A stretch of 64,000 nucleotides of DNA from Mallotus nudiflorus (lineage: Eukaryota > Streptophyta > Magnoliopsida > Malpighiales > Euphorbiaceae). The stretch covers positions 124,001 through 188,000 of the forward strand of contig CANTUR010001077.1 of the NCBI GenBank assembly GCA_947683625.1, written 5' to 3'. This document shows positions 52,101-63,263 of the stretch, piece by piece. How positions within the stretch are numbered: position 1 is the first letter of the stretch; every line of letters begins with the position of its first letter. The notes beneath the pieces were generated by a model, which worked only from the letters and a program-made list of their open reading frames with translations, was not told where the DNA came from and ran no database searches. A program made the translations under genes and the position numbers.

Positions 52101-53115
52101 AAACATGTGCAAATGTGCACAAATTGTGCACTCAATTATGTCAAGTGCATTCATCAGTTTCGAATTCTAAAATAAGTACTTAGTATCGTAAATATGCAAT
52201 TGGAACATGAGATAACATGTTCAAAAACATTTGTGCACAAATTTGCACGAGTTCACGTTTTGCATTCAAACATGTGCAAATGTGCCTAAATTGTGCATTC
52301 AATTATGTCAACTGTATTCATGGGTTTATAATTCTAGGATAAGTATTGTGAATATGCAATTAGAACATTGGATAACATGTTCAAAACCATTGGTGCACAA
52401 ATTTACACGAGTTCACGTTTTGCGCACAAACATGTGCAAATGTGCACAAATTGTGCATTCAATTATTATGTCAATTGTGTCCACGAGTTTAGAATTCTAG
52501 AATAATTACTTATTATTATAAATATTGAATTGGAACATTGGATAACACGTTCAAAACCATTTGTGAACAACTTTGCACGAGTTCACGTTTTGCGTTCAAA
52601 CATGTGCAAACGTGTACAAATTGTGAATTCAATTGTGTCTACTGTTTTCATGAGTCCATAATTCTAGAATAAGTACCTAGTGTTGTAAATATTCAATTGG
52701 AACATCGGAAAACATGTTCAAAACCATTTGTGCACAAAATTGCACGACTTCACGTTTTGCGTACAAATATGTGCAAATGTGCACAAATTGAGCATTCGAT
52801 TATGCCAATTGTATTCATGAGTTTATAATTCTAGAATAATTAGTTAGTATTATAAATACGCAATTGGAAGATTGGATAACATGTTCAAAAGAAGGATTTG
52901 TGCACAAATTTGCATGTGTTCACGTTTTGCGTACAAACGTGTGCAAATGTGCACAAATTGTGCATTGAATTATGTCAATCGTAATCATGAGTTTAGAATT
53001 CTAGAATTAGTAGTTATTACTGTAAATGTGAAATTGGAATATTGGATAATTTGTTCAAAAGTATTCGTGCACAAATTTGTACGAGTTCACGTTTTGCACA
53101 CAAACGTGTGCAAAT
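43141..53115. repeat. Direct duplication of a three-HOR block (offset 5475 bp)
   Basis: 43141-47640 and 48616-53115 share many private variants 5475 bp (3 x 1825) apart: GCAAATAAGCAC (43650/49125), GTGAAATCAATTG (45325/50800), ATAGAAGAAGC, CATATGCGAATG, GAATTCTAAAATAAG, CATGAGATAAC, ACACGTTCAAAACC and CGTGTACAAATTG. One mismatch seen inside is near 44548/50023. Edges are approximate, set by mismatches at 43138/48613 and near 47640/53115. Confidence 0.78.
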
Positions 53116-54039
53116 GTGGAAAAAATTGTGCATTCAATTATCTCAGTTGTATTCATGAGTTTAGAATTAAAGAATGAGCATTTAGGGTTGTTAATATGAA
53201 ATTGGAACATTGGATAACTTGTTTAAAACCATTTGTGCACAAATTTGCACGAGTTCACGTTTTGTGTACAAAACATGTGTGCACAAACTGTGCATTCAAT
53301 TATGTCAAATGTAGTCATCAGTTTAGAATTATAGAATAAGCAATTAGTATCGTAAATAAGCAATTGGAACATTGGATAACATGTTCAAAACCATTTGTGC
53401 GCAAATTTGCACGGGTTCACGTTTTGCGTTCAAACATGTGCCAATGTGCACAAATTGTGCATTCAATTATGACAACTGTATTCGTGAGTTTATAATTCTA
53501 GAATAAGTGGTTACTATTGTAAGTACGCATTCGGAATAACATGTTCAAAAGGATTTGTGCACGAATTTGCATGCGTTCACGTTTTGCGTACAAACATGTG
53601 CAAATGTGCACAAACTATGCATTCGATTATGTCAATTGTATTCATGAGTTCAGAATTCTAGAATAAGTAGTTGTTATTGTAAATATGCAAATGGAAAATT
53701 GGATAACATGTTCAAAACTATTTGTGTACAAATTTGCATGAGTTCACGTTTTGCACACAATCATGTGCAAATGTGGACAAATTGTGAATTCGATTATGTC
53801 AATTATATTCATGAGCTTAGAATTAAAGAATAAGTAGTCAGTATTTTTAATATGCAATTGGAACATTGGATAACATGTTCAAAACTATATGTAAAAAAAT
53901 TTACACGAGTCCACGTTTTGTGTAGAAACATGTGCAAATGTGCATAAATTGTGCACTCAATTATGTCAAGTGCATTCATCAGTTTAGAATTCTAGAATAA
54001 GTACTTAGTATCGTAAATATGCAATTGGAACATTAGATA

Positions 54040-54044
54040 ACATG
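54040..54044. other. Target-site duplication, left copy (ACATG)
   Basis: ACATG directly precedes the element's first base at 54045 and is repeated at 60906-60910. Removing the element and one copy restores an uninterrupted monomer (GATAACATGTTCAAAAAC) and the exact 1825-bp phase. Confidence 0.95.
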
Positions 54045-54868
54045 TGATGGGAATTGTAGGTTTCATCAATTAACTCCCCAATAGCAAGAATACTATGATA
54101 AGTTGAATTGAAAGAAAACTAGAAATTACCAATTTAATCCAGAAATTCGGATCGTTCAAAGATTGAAGTAAGAAGATAGATGCTACTTAACCCCTTTACC
54201 AACAAGGATAAAGATACTAAGATAGACTTTGAATTTCCTCTTATGCCACAAATAAGAAAGTTTGATAAATAACAAGAAAATAAAGATTTAGATTTTGACA
54301 CCACAAGCTAGAATAAAGCTTGATAAGTCACAAAGTTTATACAAGAAATTAAAGACAAAATTCCTCACAATAAAACTCAAACAAAGTTATAATTCATATA
54401 TCAAATTCATTCATGCTACAAAAGAAAGAAAAGGACTTGTTTATATAGAGTACAAGTCCATGCTCACACTACTAAAATAGACTCACACACATAGGATTAC
54501 TTTTACTCTTAAATGGCCTTAATAACCATTACCCACATTAAGAGCCATTACTTGGTATTGATTACCCCATTAACTTTAGTAACCACTACCCATAATGATA
54601 GCCATTACTTGGTATTAATTACCCTATTAACTTGTATATGGTGGCTACATGTAACCCTAATTGTTATTAACACAAAAAGAAGTTAACTATTATTCCTTGG
54701 GCCTCCATGGATGCCTTATTGGGCTGAAATTCTTGGGCTTTCCAAATGTCCTTAATTAAACCCAATATGGCTTCTTGAAGCTTCTTGGATTTGGACCTTG
54801 TGATTGGGCCTTCTTGTACTATTAATGGATCTTGGATCTCTTTAGGCTTTGAACTTGGATTCACATCA
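54045..54868 (-). repeat. 3' LTR of the inverted element (824 bp)
   Basis: On the plus strand it reads TGATGGGAATTG ... CACATCA. The minus-strand TATA box is at 54440-54447 (TTTATATA on the plus strand). The polyprotein stop (54667-54669) lies inside this LTR, which therefore encodes the last 66 residues. Confidence 0.94.
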
Positions 54869-57800
54869 TTCCCCCTTTCTTCAAAAGGATTTGTCCTCAA
54901 ATCAGCTCCATCATCTTTATCACCTAAATCAAACAAAGACAAGTCACTAACATTAAATGTAGCACTAACATTGCCATACTCACTTGGAAGTTCTAGCTTG
55001 TAGGCGTTGTTGTTGATGTGTTGAAGCACTTTAAAAGGACCATCTCCTCTTGGCATAAGCTTTGATTTCCTTTGGTTAGGAAATCTTTCCTTCCTCAAGT
55101 GCACCCACACTCAATCTCCGGGCTCAAAAATGATTTGCTTCCTCCCCTTGTTGTGTTGCTTTTCATATTGTAGTGTCTTCTTCTCAATGTTTGCACGCAC
55201 CCTCTCATGCAAAGTCTTGATGAACTCAGCTTTTTGTTTCCCCTCTAGATTAGCTTTGTCCAATGGCAATGGTAGCAAATCTAATGGAGTCATTGGGTTG
55301 AATCCATACATAACTTCAAATGGTGAGCAATTTGTTGAACCATGCACACTCCTATTGTAAGCAAATTCCACATGTGGCAAACATTCTTCCCAATTCTTCA
55401 GATTTCTTTGGATGACTGCCATCAAAAGTGTTGAAAGTGTCCTATTGACCACCTCCGTTTGTCCATCCGTTTGTGGATGACAAGTTGTAGAATATAAAAG
55501 CTTTATCCCCATCTTTCCCCAAAGAGTCTTCCAAAAGTGACTTAGGAATTTGACATCCCTATCACTCACAGTGGTCCTTGGCACTCCATGTAGCCTAACA
55601 ATCTCCTTGAAGAATAGATTGGCAATATGGGTTGCATCATCCGTCTTGTGACATGGAATGAAATGTGCCATTTTGCTAAACCTGTCCACAAAAAAAAAAA
55701 TGGAATCTCTCCCTCCCTTGGTCCTAGGTAATCCTAAAACAAAATCCATAGAAATGTCTACCCAAGGTTCATTTGGTATGGTAAGAGGTGTATACAAACC
55801 ATGAGGCATTGCTTTGGATTTGGCTTGTTTGCAAGTAATGCATTTCTCATAAATTCTCTTAACATCCCTTTTCATGTGTGGCCAAAAGAAATGGTCACCC
55901 AACACATCCAAAGTTTTCTTAATCCCAAAATGCCCCATTAAACCTCCGCTATGTGCCTCTCTCATAAGTAACTCTCTTAAAGAACTTTGTGGCACACACA
56001 ATTTGTTTTCCCGAAAAAGAAAACCATCAAACTTATAGAACTTATCAAAACCCCCTTTCTCACATGCCCCATAAACATTAGAAAAATCAAGATCATTAGA
56101 ATAAAGATCTTTGATGTATTCAAATCCTAATAATTTTGCATCAAGTTTAGAGATCAAGGCATACCTTCTTGACAATGCATCGGCCACCACATTTTCTTTC
56201 CCTTGCTTGTACTTAATGATGTACGAAAAGGATTCAATGAATTCCACCCATTTTGCATGTCTCTTGTTGAGCTTTCCTTGTCCTTTGAGATACTTCAAGG
56301 ACTCATGGTCAGTGTGAATTATGAATTCTTTGTAACCAAGGTAATGCTTCCATGTCCTTAGAACCCTCACCAATGCATAGAACTCCTTGTCATATGTAGG
56401 GTAGTTTAGAATTGCTCCACTTACCTTTTCACTAAAGAATGCTATGGGCTTGCCTTCTTGCATCAAAACTCCTCCAATACCTATGCCACTTGCATCGCAC
56501 TCAATCTCAAGAGGTTTAGTAAAATTTGGCAAAGATAACAAGGGTGCAGAACTTAATTTGTCTTTTAGCAAGTTAAAAGCCTCATATTGTTCAATTCCCC
56601 ACTTAAAACCAACATTCTTTTTGATGCATTCAGTTAAAGGTGCAGCTATGGTAGAAAATTTTTTAATGAACCTTCTATAAAAGCTAGTTAAACCATGAAA
56701 GCTTCTTGCATCACTTACACTTGTGGGTGTTGGCCATTCTCTAATTCCTTTTACCTTTTCTTGATCAACATGAATGCCCTTGTCATTGACAATATATCCA
56801 AGAAAAGTAATTTCATTAGTGCAAAAACAACATTTCTTTAGATTAGCATACAACTTCTCTTCTCTAAGCACATCAAAAACACAAGTCAAATGTTGTACAT
56901 GCTCATCTAAATTTTTGCTATAAACCAAGATATCATCAAAATAGACAACAACAAATTTGCCTATGAATGCTCTTAAAACATGATTCATCAATCTCATGAA
57001 AGTGCTTGGTGCATTAGTTAAACCAAAAGGCATTACTAACCACTCATATAAACCATGTTTAGTTTTAAAAGCTATTTTCCATTCATCACCTTCTCTCATT
57101 CTAATTTGATGATAACCAGATTTCAAATCAATTTTTGAAAACAAATATGAACCATGCAATTCATCCAACATGTCATCTAGCCTAGGAATAGGATGTCTAT
57201 ACTTCACCGTGATTTTGTTGATGGCACGACAATCAACACACATCCTCCAAGTTCCATCTTTCTTAGGCACTAACAAGACGGGTACGGCACATGGACTCAT
57301 GCTTTCATGAACATAACCCTTCTCCATAAGCTCACTCACTTGCTTTTGGATTTCCTTGGTCTCCTCCAAATTACATCTATATGCTGGTCTATTTGGAATG
57401 CTTGCTCCAGGTATGAAATCAATTTGGTGCTCAATGCCTCTTTTAGGTGGCAAACCATTTGGAATTTCTTCTAGAAATAAATCTTCATAAACCTGCAAAA
57501 GATCAACAACAACACTAGGCAAACCATTGGTTATTTCATTAGAAATATGCAAAATCTCCTTGTACATAAGTACAAGCATTTGTTGCCTCAAAAGCATAGC
57601 TTCCTTCACATCACTCATTTTTGCATAAACACTCATTTTTCTTTCATTTGAACCTTCCTTATTTTCTCTCACCATGTGTTTCCCATTTTGGTCAAGAGAA
57701 TTGGAATTTTTAGGTTCACTCATCTCACCTTTTTCTTTACTCTCAAAGGTTTCCCTTCCCAAAGAATTTCCCAATGAAGAACCCATTTCTTCATATTGTT

Positions 57801-59424
57801 GCTTGATGCGCATTTGGTCTTCAAAAATCTGTTTTGGGGTTAATGGTCCAAGGTTAAACCTTTTTCCATCCATAGTCAAAGTATACATATTTTTGAATCC
57901 ATCATGATTAGCCCTTCTATCATATTGCCAAGGTCTCCCCAACAACATATGTCCGGCCAACATTGGTAACACATCACACAACACCTCATCCTTATATCTA
58001 CCAATTTGAAAAGAAATTAGAACTTGCTTATTTACCTTTACAACTCCACTTTCATTAAGCCATTGCAACTTGTATGGTCTTGGGTGCTTAGTAGTAGGCA
58101 ACTTCAATTTCTCCACTAGAAAAGTGCTTGCTACATTAGTACAACTTCCACTATCCATAATCATGTTGCACAACTTGTTAGAAATCAAATAATGAGTATG
58201 AAACAAATTTTCCCTTTACTCCCTATGGACATCATGTTTATTTTGCAAACTCAATGTTCTTTGAACAACAAGATTATCTCCCTTAGCACATTCAACATCA
58301 CTACAATCTTCTAAAGAAGGCATATCATCATCACTATCCCCCTCACTCTCCGATTCAATATCACCATCCCTTAGAATCATAGCTTTCTTATTTGGACATT
58401 CCCTAGCAATGTGTCCATGACCCAAACACTTAAAACATTTTATTCCCCTAGTTTGGGCTGGTTGATTCTCACCCTTTCCCTTATTACCCAAGTCAATTTT
58501 AGGTTTAGTTTCTTCCACTTTTGACTTATTAAAAGGTTTATCATCCTTTTTCCCCCAAGAAGTTTTCCAAGAAGAAGAAGAACCCACATTTGGTTTAGAA
58601 TCATACCTCTTTCCTTTCAATTGCCTTTCCACTTTCATGGCCAAATTCACCATATCTTCAATCTCCACATAATGTTGTAAATCAACAACATCAGCAATGT
58701 TTTTATTTAGCCCTCTCAAGAACCTTGCCATGGTAGCTTCACGATCTTCTACCACATTTGCTCTAGTCATAGCCTTCTCCATTTCTTTAAGATACTCCTC
58801 CACACTCATAGATCCTTGAATTAGAGTTTGTAACCTTTGATGAAGCTCTCTATAGTAATGGCTTGGAACAAACCTCTTTCTCATGATTTGCTTCATTTCC
58901 CTCCAAGACTCCACGGGTCTTTCTCCATATCTACGTCTTTCCTTACAAAATTGATCCCACCAAACAATTGCATAATCACTAAACTCAACAGCTACGAGTT
59001 TTACCTTTTTCTCCTCCGAATAATTGTGACATTCAAAGATGAGTTCCACTTTCCTCTCCCATTCAAGGTACACATTTGGATCATTTCTTCCTTGGAATGA
59101 AGGAATCTTCATTTTGATGCTTCGAAGGTTGCGATCAACATCATCTTTAGGACGTCCTCTCCTAGCTTGTCTCCTAGGATTGATTTGTTGTCCCACCAAG
59201 GTGACTTGATCATCATCCAATTCATCCTCTCCTTCATAGTCCTCTTGGTCAATTGGTGGACGTCTCCTTTCTTTAGGCTCTCCTTGTAATTGGTTAAGGA
59301 TGCCATCATGCCTCTCTAATTTCTCATTGACTCCCGCCATCATGTTAAACATTCTTTCGAATTGTTGTTGCATAGCTTGAATCACATGATCATTTGTAGA
59401 AGAAGAACTTGTGTCTTTTGACAT
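54667..59424 (-). pseudogene. Gag-Pol polyprotein of inverted element, two nonsense codons, no frameshift
   Basis: The frame runs from ATG at 59424 to the stop at 54669-54667, 1585 codons without any frameshift, a normal size for a plant gypsy Gag-Pol. Gag includes a CCHC knuckle (residues 330-343) and an acidic linker. Protease D424 is in DSGS. RT has YFDD at 828-831. RNase H acidic residues are D977, E1014, D1039 and D1082. Integrase has H1158, H1165, C1195 and C1198, and DDE residues D1227, D1288 and E1324. No classical chromodomain follows; the tail carries GPITRSKSKK. Breaks: codon 403 is TAA (58218-58216) where plus-strand copies have a Gln codon, and codon 1438 is TGA (55113-55111) where they have Trp. 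The RT nonsense codon of the plus-strand units is absent. An in-frame ATG at 59502 is possible but less likely. Confidence 0.93.
54869..54882 (-). other. PPT of the inverted element
   Basis: TTCCCCCTTTCTTC on the plus strand, the complement of GAAGAAAGGGGGAA, directly next to the 3' LTR. Confidence 0.9.
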
Positions 59425-60064
59425 GATTGTAAAACCTAAAATTTTAACAAAAGAAAATAGAAAAAAAAAAACAATCTCACAACACTCCCTCACGTGTTTC
59501 ACTCAAAATTGATGTATACCACTCGTGTTTACACTCAATTTTGGCTTTTTCTCTAATGATCTCACACCCTTGCCTTTTACCTCTCAAATTTGCCTTTTGA
59601 TTTCTTAGATTAACTAAGTTTCTCAATCAAACAAAATTCAAGAATGTAGTAATCAATGATAAAAAATAAGGTAGGCTAACAAGAAAATAATAAGGTAGGC
59701 TTAAAGAAAAGAACAATTTGTAACAAATAGGCTAATAGAAATGAAAAAACAAAGATAGATTATCAAAGAACACAAAGAGACAGAATTATAAAGATAGATC
59801 TCAATGGAATATGAAGAGTCAAATTTTTTTTTAATGTAAACTGAGATCTAACATAGGAATATCAAAGATAACATATACTTTTTTTCTTGGATGAATTTTT
59901 TTTTTTTTTGATATCTGCAAACAAAATCTTGAGATAAGAAGAATAAAGATAAAAAAAATAACAAGAATAATAGATAGCAAGAAAGGTGCAAAATATAAGA
60001 TGAACACAATATATTGAGAACTAAAAGATAGTTTTGGATACGCAAACCTCAATCTTGAGCCAAT
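59425..60064 (-). other. Untranslated leader of the inverted element
   Basis: AT-rich leader homologous to 2572-3279 but shorter. A segment of about 60 bp that in the plus-strand units sits between two ATATC-plus-A-run repeats is missing, leaving a single A run (59896-59909 as Ts). No gene seen. Confidence 0.7.
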
Positions 60065-60076
60065 GCTCTGATACCA
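60065..60076 (-). other. Primer-binding site, initiator tRNA-Met (inverted element)
   Basis: GCTCTGATACCA on the plus strand, the complement of TGGTATCAGAGC, four bases from the 5' LTR edge. Confidence 0.93.
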
Positions 60077-60080
60077 CTTA

Positions 60081-60905
60081 TGATGGGAATTGTAGGTTTC
60101 ATCAATTAACTCCCCAATAGCAAGAATACTATGATAAGTTGAATTGAAAGAAAACTAGAAATTACCAATTTAATCCAGAAATTCGGATCGTTCAAAGATT
60201 GAAGTAAGAAGATAGATGCTACTTAACCCCTTTACCAACAAGGATAAAGATACTAAGATAGACTTTGAATTTCCTCTTATGCCACAAACAAGAAAGTTTG
60301 ATAAATAGCAAGAAAACAAAGATTTAGATTTTGACACCATAAGCTAGAATAAAGCTTGATAAGTCACAAAGTTTATGCAAGAAATTAAAGACAAAATTCC
60401 TCACAATAAAACTCAAACAAAGTTATAATTCATATATCAAATTCATTCATGCTACAAAAGAAAGAAAAAGGACTTGTTTATATAGAGTACAAGTCCATGC
60501 TCACACTACTAAAATAGACTCACACACATAGGATTACTTTTATTCTTAAATGGCCTTAATAACCATTACCCATATTAATAGCCATTACTTGGTATTGATT
60601 ACCCCATTAACTTTAGTAACCACTACCCATAATGATAGCCATTACTTGGTATTAATTACCCTATTAACTTGTATATGGTGGCTACATGTAACCCTAATTG
60701 TTATTAACACAAAAAGAAGTTAAATATTATTCCTTGGGCCTCCATGGATGCCTTATTGGGCTGAAATTCTGGGGCTTTCCAAATGTCCTTAATTAAACCC
60801 AATATGGCTTCTTGAAGCTTCTTGGATTTGGACCTTGTGATTGGGCCTTCTTGTACTATTAATGGATCTTGGATCTCTTTAGGCTTTGAACTTGGATTCA
60901 CATCA
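60081..60905 (-). repeat. 5' LTR of the inverted element (825 bp)
   Basis: Same termini as the 3' LTR at 54045-54868. TATA box at 60477-60484 (plus strand TTTATATA). It contains a non-expressed copy of the polyprotein C-terminal codons (60704-60905), as expected when the frame enters the LTR. Confidence 0.94.
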
Positions 60906-60910
60906 ACATG
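60906..60910. other. Target-site duplication, right copy (ACATG)
   Basis: ACATG matches 54040-54044; the satellite monomer continues as TTCAAAAAC. Confidence 0.95.
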
Positions 60911-62746
60911 TTCAAAAACATTTGTGCAGAGATTTGCACGAGTTCACGTTTTGCATTCAAACATGTGCAAATGTGCCTAAATTGTGCATTCAATTATGTC
61001 AACTGTATTCATGGGTTTATAATTCTAGGATAAGTATTGTGAATATGCAATTAGAACATTGGATAACATGTTCAAAACCATTGGTGCACAAATTTACACG
61101 AGTTCACGTTTTGCGCACAAACATGTGCAAATGTGCACAAATTGTGCATTCAATTATTATGTCAATTGTGTCCACGAGTTTAGAATTCTAGAATAATTAC
61201 TTATTATTATAAATGTTGAATTGGAACATTGGATAACATGTTCAAAACCATTTGTGAACAACTTTGCACGAGTTCACGTTTTCAATTCAAACATGTGCAA
61301 ACATGCACAAATTGTGAATTCAATTGTGTCTACTGTGTTCATGAGTTCATAATTCTAGAATAAGTACCTAGTGTTGTAAATATTCAATTGGAACATCGGA
61401 AAACATGTTCAAAACCATTTGTGCACAAAATTGCATGACTTCACGTTTTGCGTACAAATATGTGCAAATGTGCACAAATTGAGCATTCGATTATGCCAAT
61501 TGTATTCATGAGTTTATAATTCTAGAATAATTAGTTAGTATTGTAAATACACAATTGGAAGATTGGATAACATGTTCAAAAGAAGGATTTGTGCACAAAT
61601 TTGCATGTGTTCAAGTTTTACGTACAAACATGTGCAAATGTGCACAAATTGTGCATTGAATTATGTCAATTGTGATCATGAGTTTAGAATTCTAGAATTA
61701 GTAGTTATTACTGTAAATGTGAAATTGGAATATTGGATAATTTGTTCAAAAGTATTCGTGCACAAATTTGTACGAGTTCACGTTTTGCACACAAACGTGT
61801 GCAAATGTGGAAAAAATTGTGCATTCAATTATCTCAGTTGTATTCATGAGTTTAGAATTAAAGAATGAGCATTTAGGGTTGTTAATATACAATTGGAACA
61901 TTGGATAACTTGTTTAAAACCATTTGTGCACAAATTTGCACGAGTTCACGTTTTGTGTACAAAACATGTGTGCACAAACTGTGCATTCAATTACGTCAAA
62001 TGTATTCATCAGTTTAGAATTATAGAATAAGCAATTAGTATCGTAAATATGCAATTGGAACATTGGATAACATGTTCAAAACCATTTGTGCGCAAATTTG
62101 CATGAGTTCACGTTTTGCGTTCAAACATGTGCCAATGTGCACAAATTGTGCATTCAATTATGTCAACTGTATTCGTGAGTTTATAATTCTAGAATAAGTG
62201 GTTAGTATTGTAAGTACGCATTCGGAATAACACGTTCAAAAGGATTTGTGCACGAATTTGCATGCGTTCACGTTTTGCGTACAAACATGTGCAAATGTGC
62301 ACAAACTGTGCATTCGATTATGGCAACTGTATTCATGAGTTCAGAATTCTAGAATAAGTAGCTGTTATTGTAAATATGCAAATGGAACATTGGATAACGT
62401 GTTCAAAACTATTTGTGTACAAATTTGCACGAGTTCACGTTTTGCACACAATCATGTGCAAATGTGGACAAATTATGAATTCGATTATGTCAATTATATT
62501 CATGAGCTTAGAATTAAAGAATAAGTAGTCAGTATTTTTAATATGCAATTGGAACATTGGATAACATGTTCAAAACTATATGTACAAAAATTCACACGAG
62601 TCCACGTTTTGTGTAGAAACATGTGCAAATGTGCACAAATTGTGCACTCAATTATGTCAAGTGCATTCATCAGTTTAGAATTCTAGAATAAGTACTTAGT
62701 ATCGTAAATATGCAATTGGAACATTAGATAACATGTTCAAAAACTC
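60906..62746. repeat. Satellite, one HOR between element and LTR fragment
   Basis: It continues the same 1825-bp HOR in phase (60906 to the equivalent base 62731), then 16 bases of the next unit up to ACATGTTCAAAAACTC, where LTR sequence starts. It carries several variants not seen in the main array, for example GTGCAGAGATTTGC (60924), AAATGTTGAATTGG (61212), CAAACATGCAC (61290), AACACGTTC (62229) and AACGTGTTC (62396), so it is less homogenised than the centre. Confidence 0.92.
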
Positions 62747-63263
62747 AAGACAAAATTCCTCACAATAAAACTCAAACAAAGTTATAATTCATATATCAAA
62801 TTCATTCATGCTACAAAAGAAAGAAAAGGACTTGTTTATATAGAGTACAAGTCCATGCTCACACTACTAAAATAGACTCACACACATAGGATTACTTTTA
62901 TTCTTAAATGGCCTTAATAACCATTACCCATATTAATAGCCATTACTTGGTATTGATTACCCCATTAACTTTAGTAACCACTACCCATAATGATAGCCAT
63001 TACTTGGTATTAATTACCCTATTAACTTGTATATGGTGGCTACATGTAACCCTAATTGTTATTAACACAAAAAGGAGTTAAATATTATTCCTTGGGCCTC
63101 CATGGATGCCTTATTGGGCTGAAATTCTGGGGCTTTCCAAATGTCCTTAATTAAACCCAATATGGCTTCTTGAAGCTTCTTGGATTTGGACCTTGTGATT
63201 GGGCCTTCTTGTACTATTAATGGATCTTGGATCCCTTTAGGCTTTGAACTTGGATTCACATCA
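62747..63263 (-). mobile_element. Truncated LTR fragment (517 bp), duplicated from 60388-60905
   Basis: It contains the U3 side, TATA box (62835-62842 as TTTATATA) and C-terminal codons (63062-63259). It shares the private bases of the 5' LTR at 60081-60905 and not those of the 3' LTR (TTTTATTCTT, CATATTAATAGCC, GTTAAATATT, CTGGGGC), with a few new differences (AAAGGAG, GGATCCC, one A fewer in an A run). It lacks the inner LTR end, PBS and its own target duplication. It is part of a tandem duplication, not a separate insertion. Confidence 0.92.

Larger units (their letters stand above)
20870..54044. repeat. Satellite array, about 166-bp monomer in 1825-bp 11-mer HOR
   Basis: This 33,175-bp block consists only of diverged monomers of 160-170 bp. 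Each begins near a box ACATGTTCAAAA and carries TGTGCACAAATT, GAGTTCACGTTTTGC, and TAGAATTCTAGAATAA-type motifs. Eleven monomers make a higher-order repeat of exactly 1825 bp. Taking the ACATGTTC box of one monomer class as zero, HOR copies start at 21023, 22848, 24673, 26498, 28323, 30148, 31973, 33798, 35623, 37448, 39273, 41098, 42923, 44748, 46573, 48398, 50223, 52048 and 53873 (the last cut by the insertion). Copies differ by scattered substitutions but not in length. Small ORFs of 61-101 codons recur at the HOR period and are by-products. A centromeric role is inferred. Confidence 0.95.
54045..60905 (-). mobile_element. Complete CRM-like Ty3/gypsy retrotransposon inserted in satellite
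   Basis: This 6861-bp element lies on the minus strand. In transcription order it has the 5' LTR (60905-60081), PBS, leader, Gag-Pol frame, PPT and 3' LTR (54868-54045), flanked by the 5-bp duplication ACATG. It belongs to the same family as the plus-strand cluster but is a separate insertion in the opposite orientation. Its LTRs differ by eye at ten substitutions and one 1-bp indel over 824 bp (about 1.2%). With the commonly used plant LTR rate of 1.3e-8 per site per year this is roughly half a million years, an estimate that depends on that rate. It is about 70 bp shorter than the plus-strand elements, mainly because of a shorter leader. Confidence 0.95.

Noticed and set aside
21206..53177. 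Recurring ORFs of 61-101 codons in the satellite on both strands
   Set aside because: They recur at the HOR period, change length when single substitutions hit, span monomer boundaries and show no domain. They follow from the repeat sequence and are not genes.
20870..54044. CRISPR-like or prokaryotic repeat array
   Set aside because: The units are 160-170 bp satellites with no conserved short repeat plus unique spacer pattern, and the context is plant retrotransposon DNA.
20870..54044. CENP-B box in the monomers
   Set aside because: I saw no match to the conserved core of the mammalian 17-bp box (TTCG, then A, then CGGG), and none is expected in plants.
62747..63263. Independent solo LTR insertion
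   Set aside because: It lacks the inner LTR end and a target duplication, and its right flank repeats 60906 onward with the same private variants. It came from tandem duplication.
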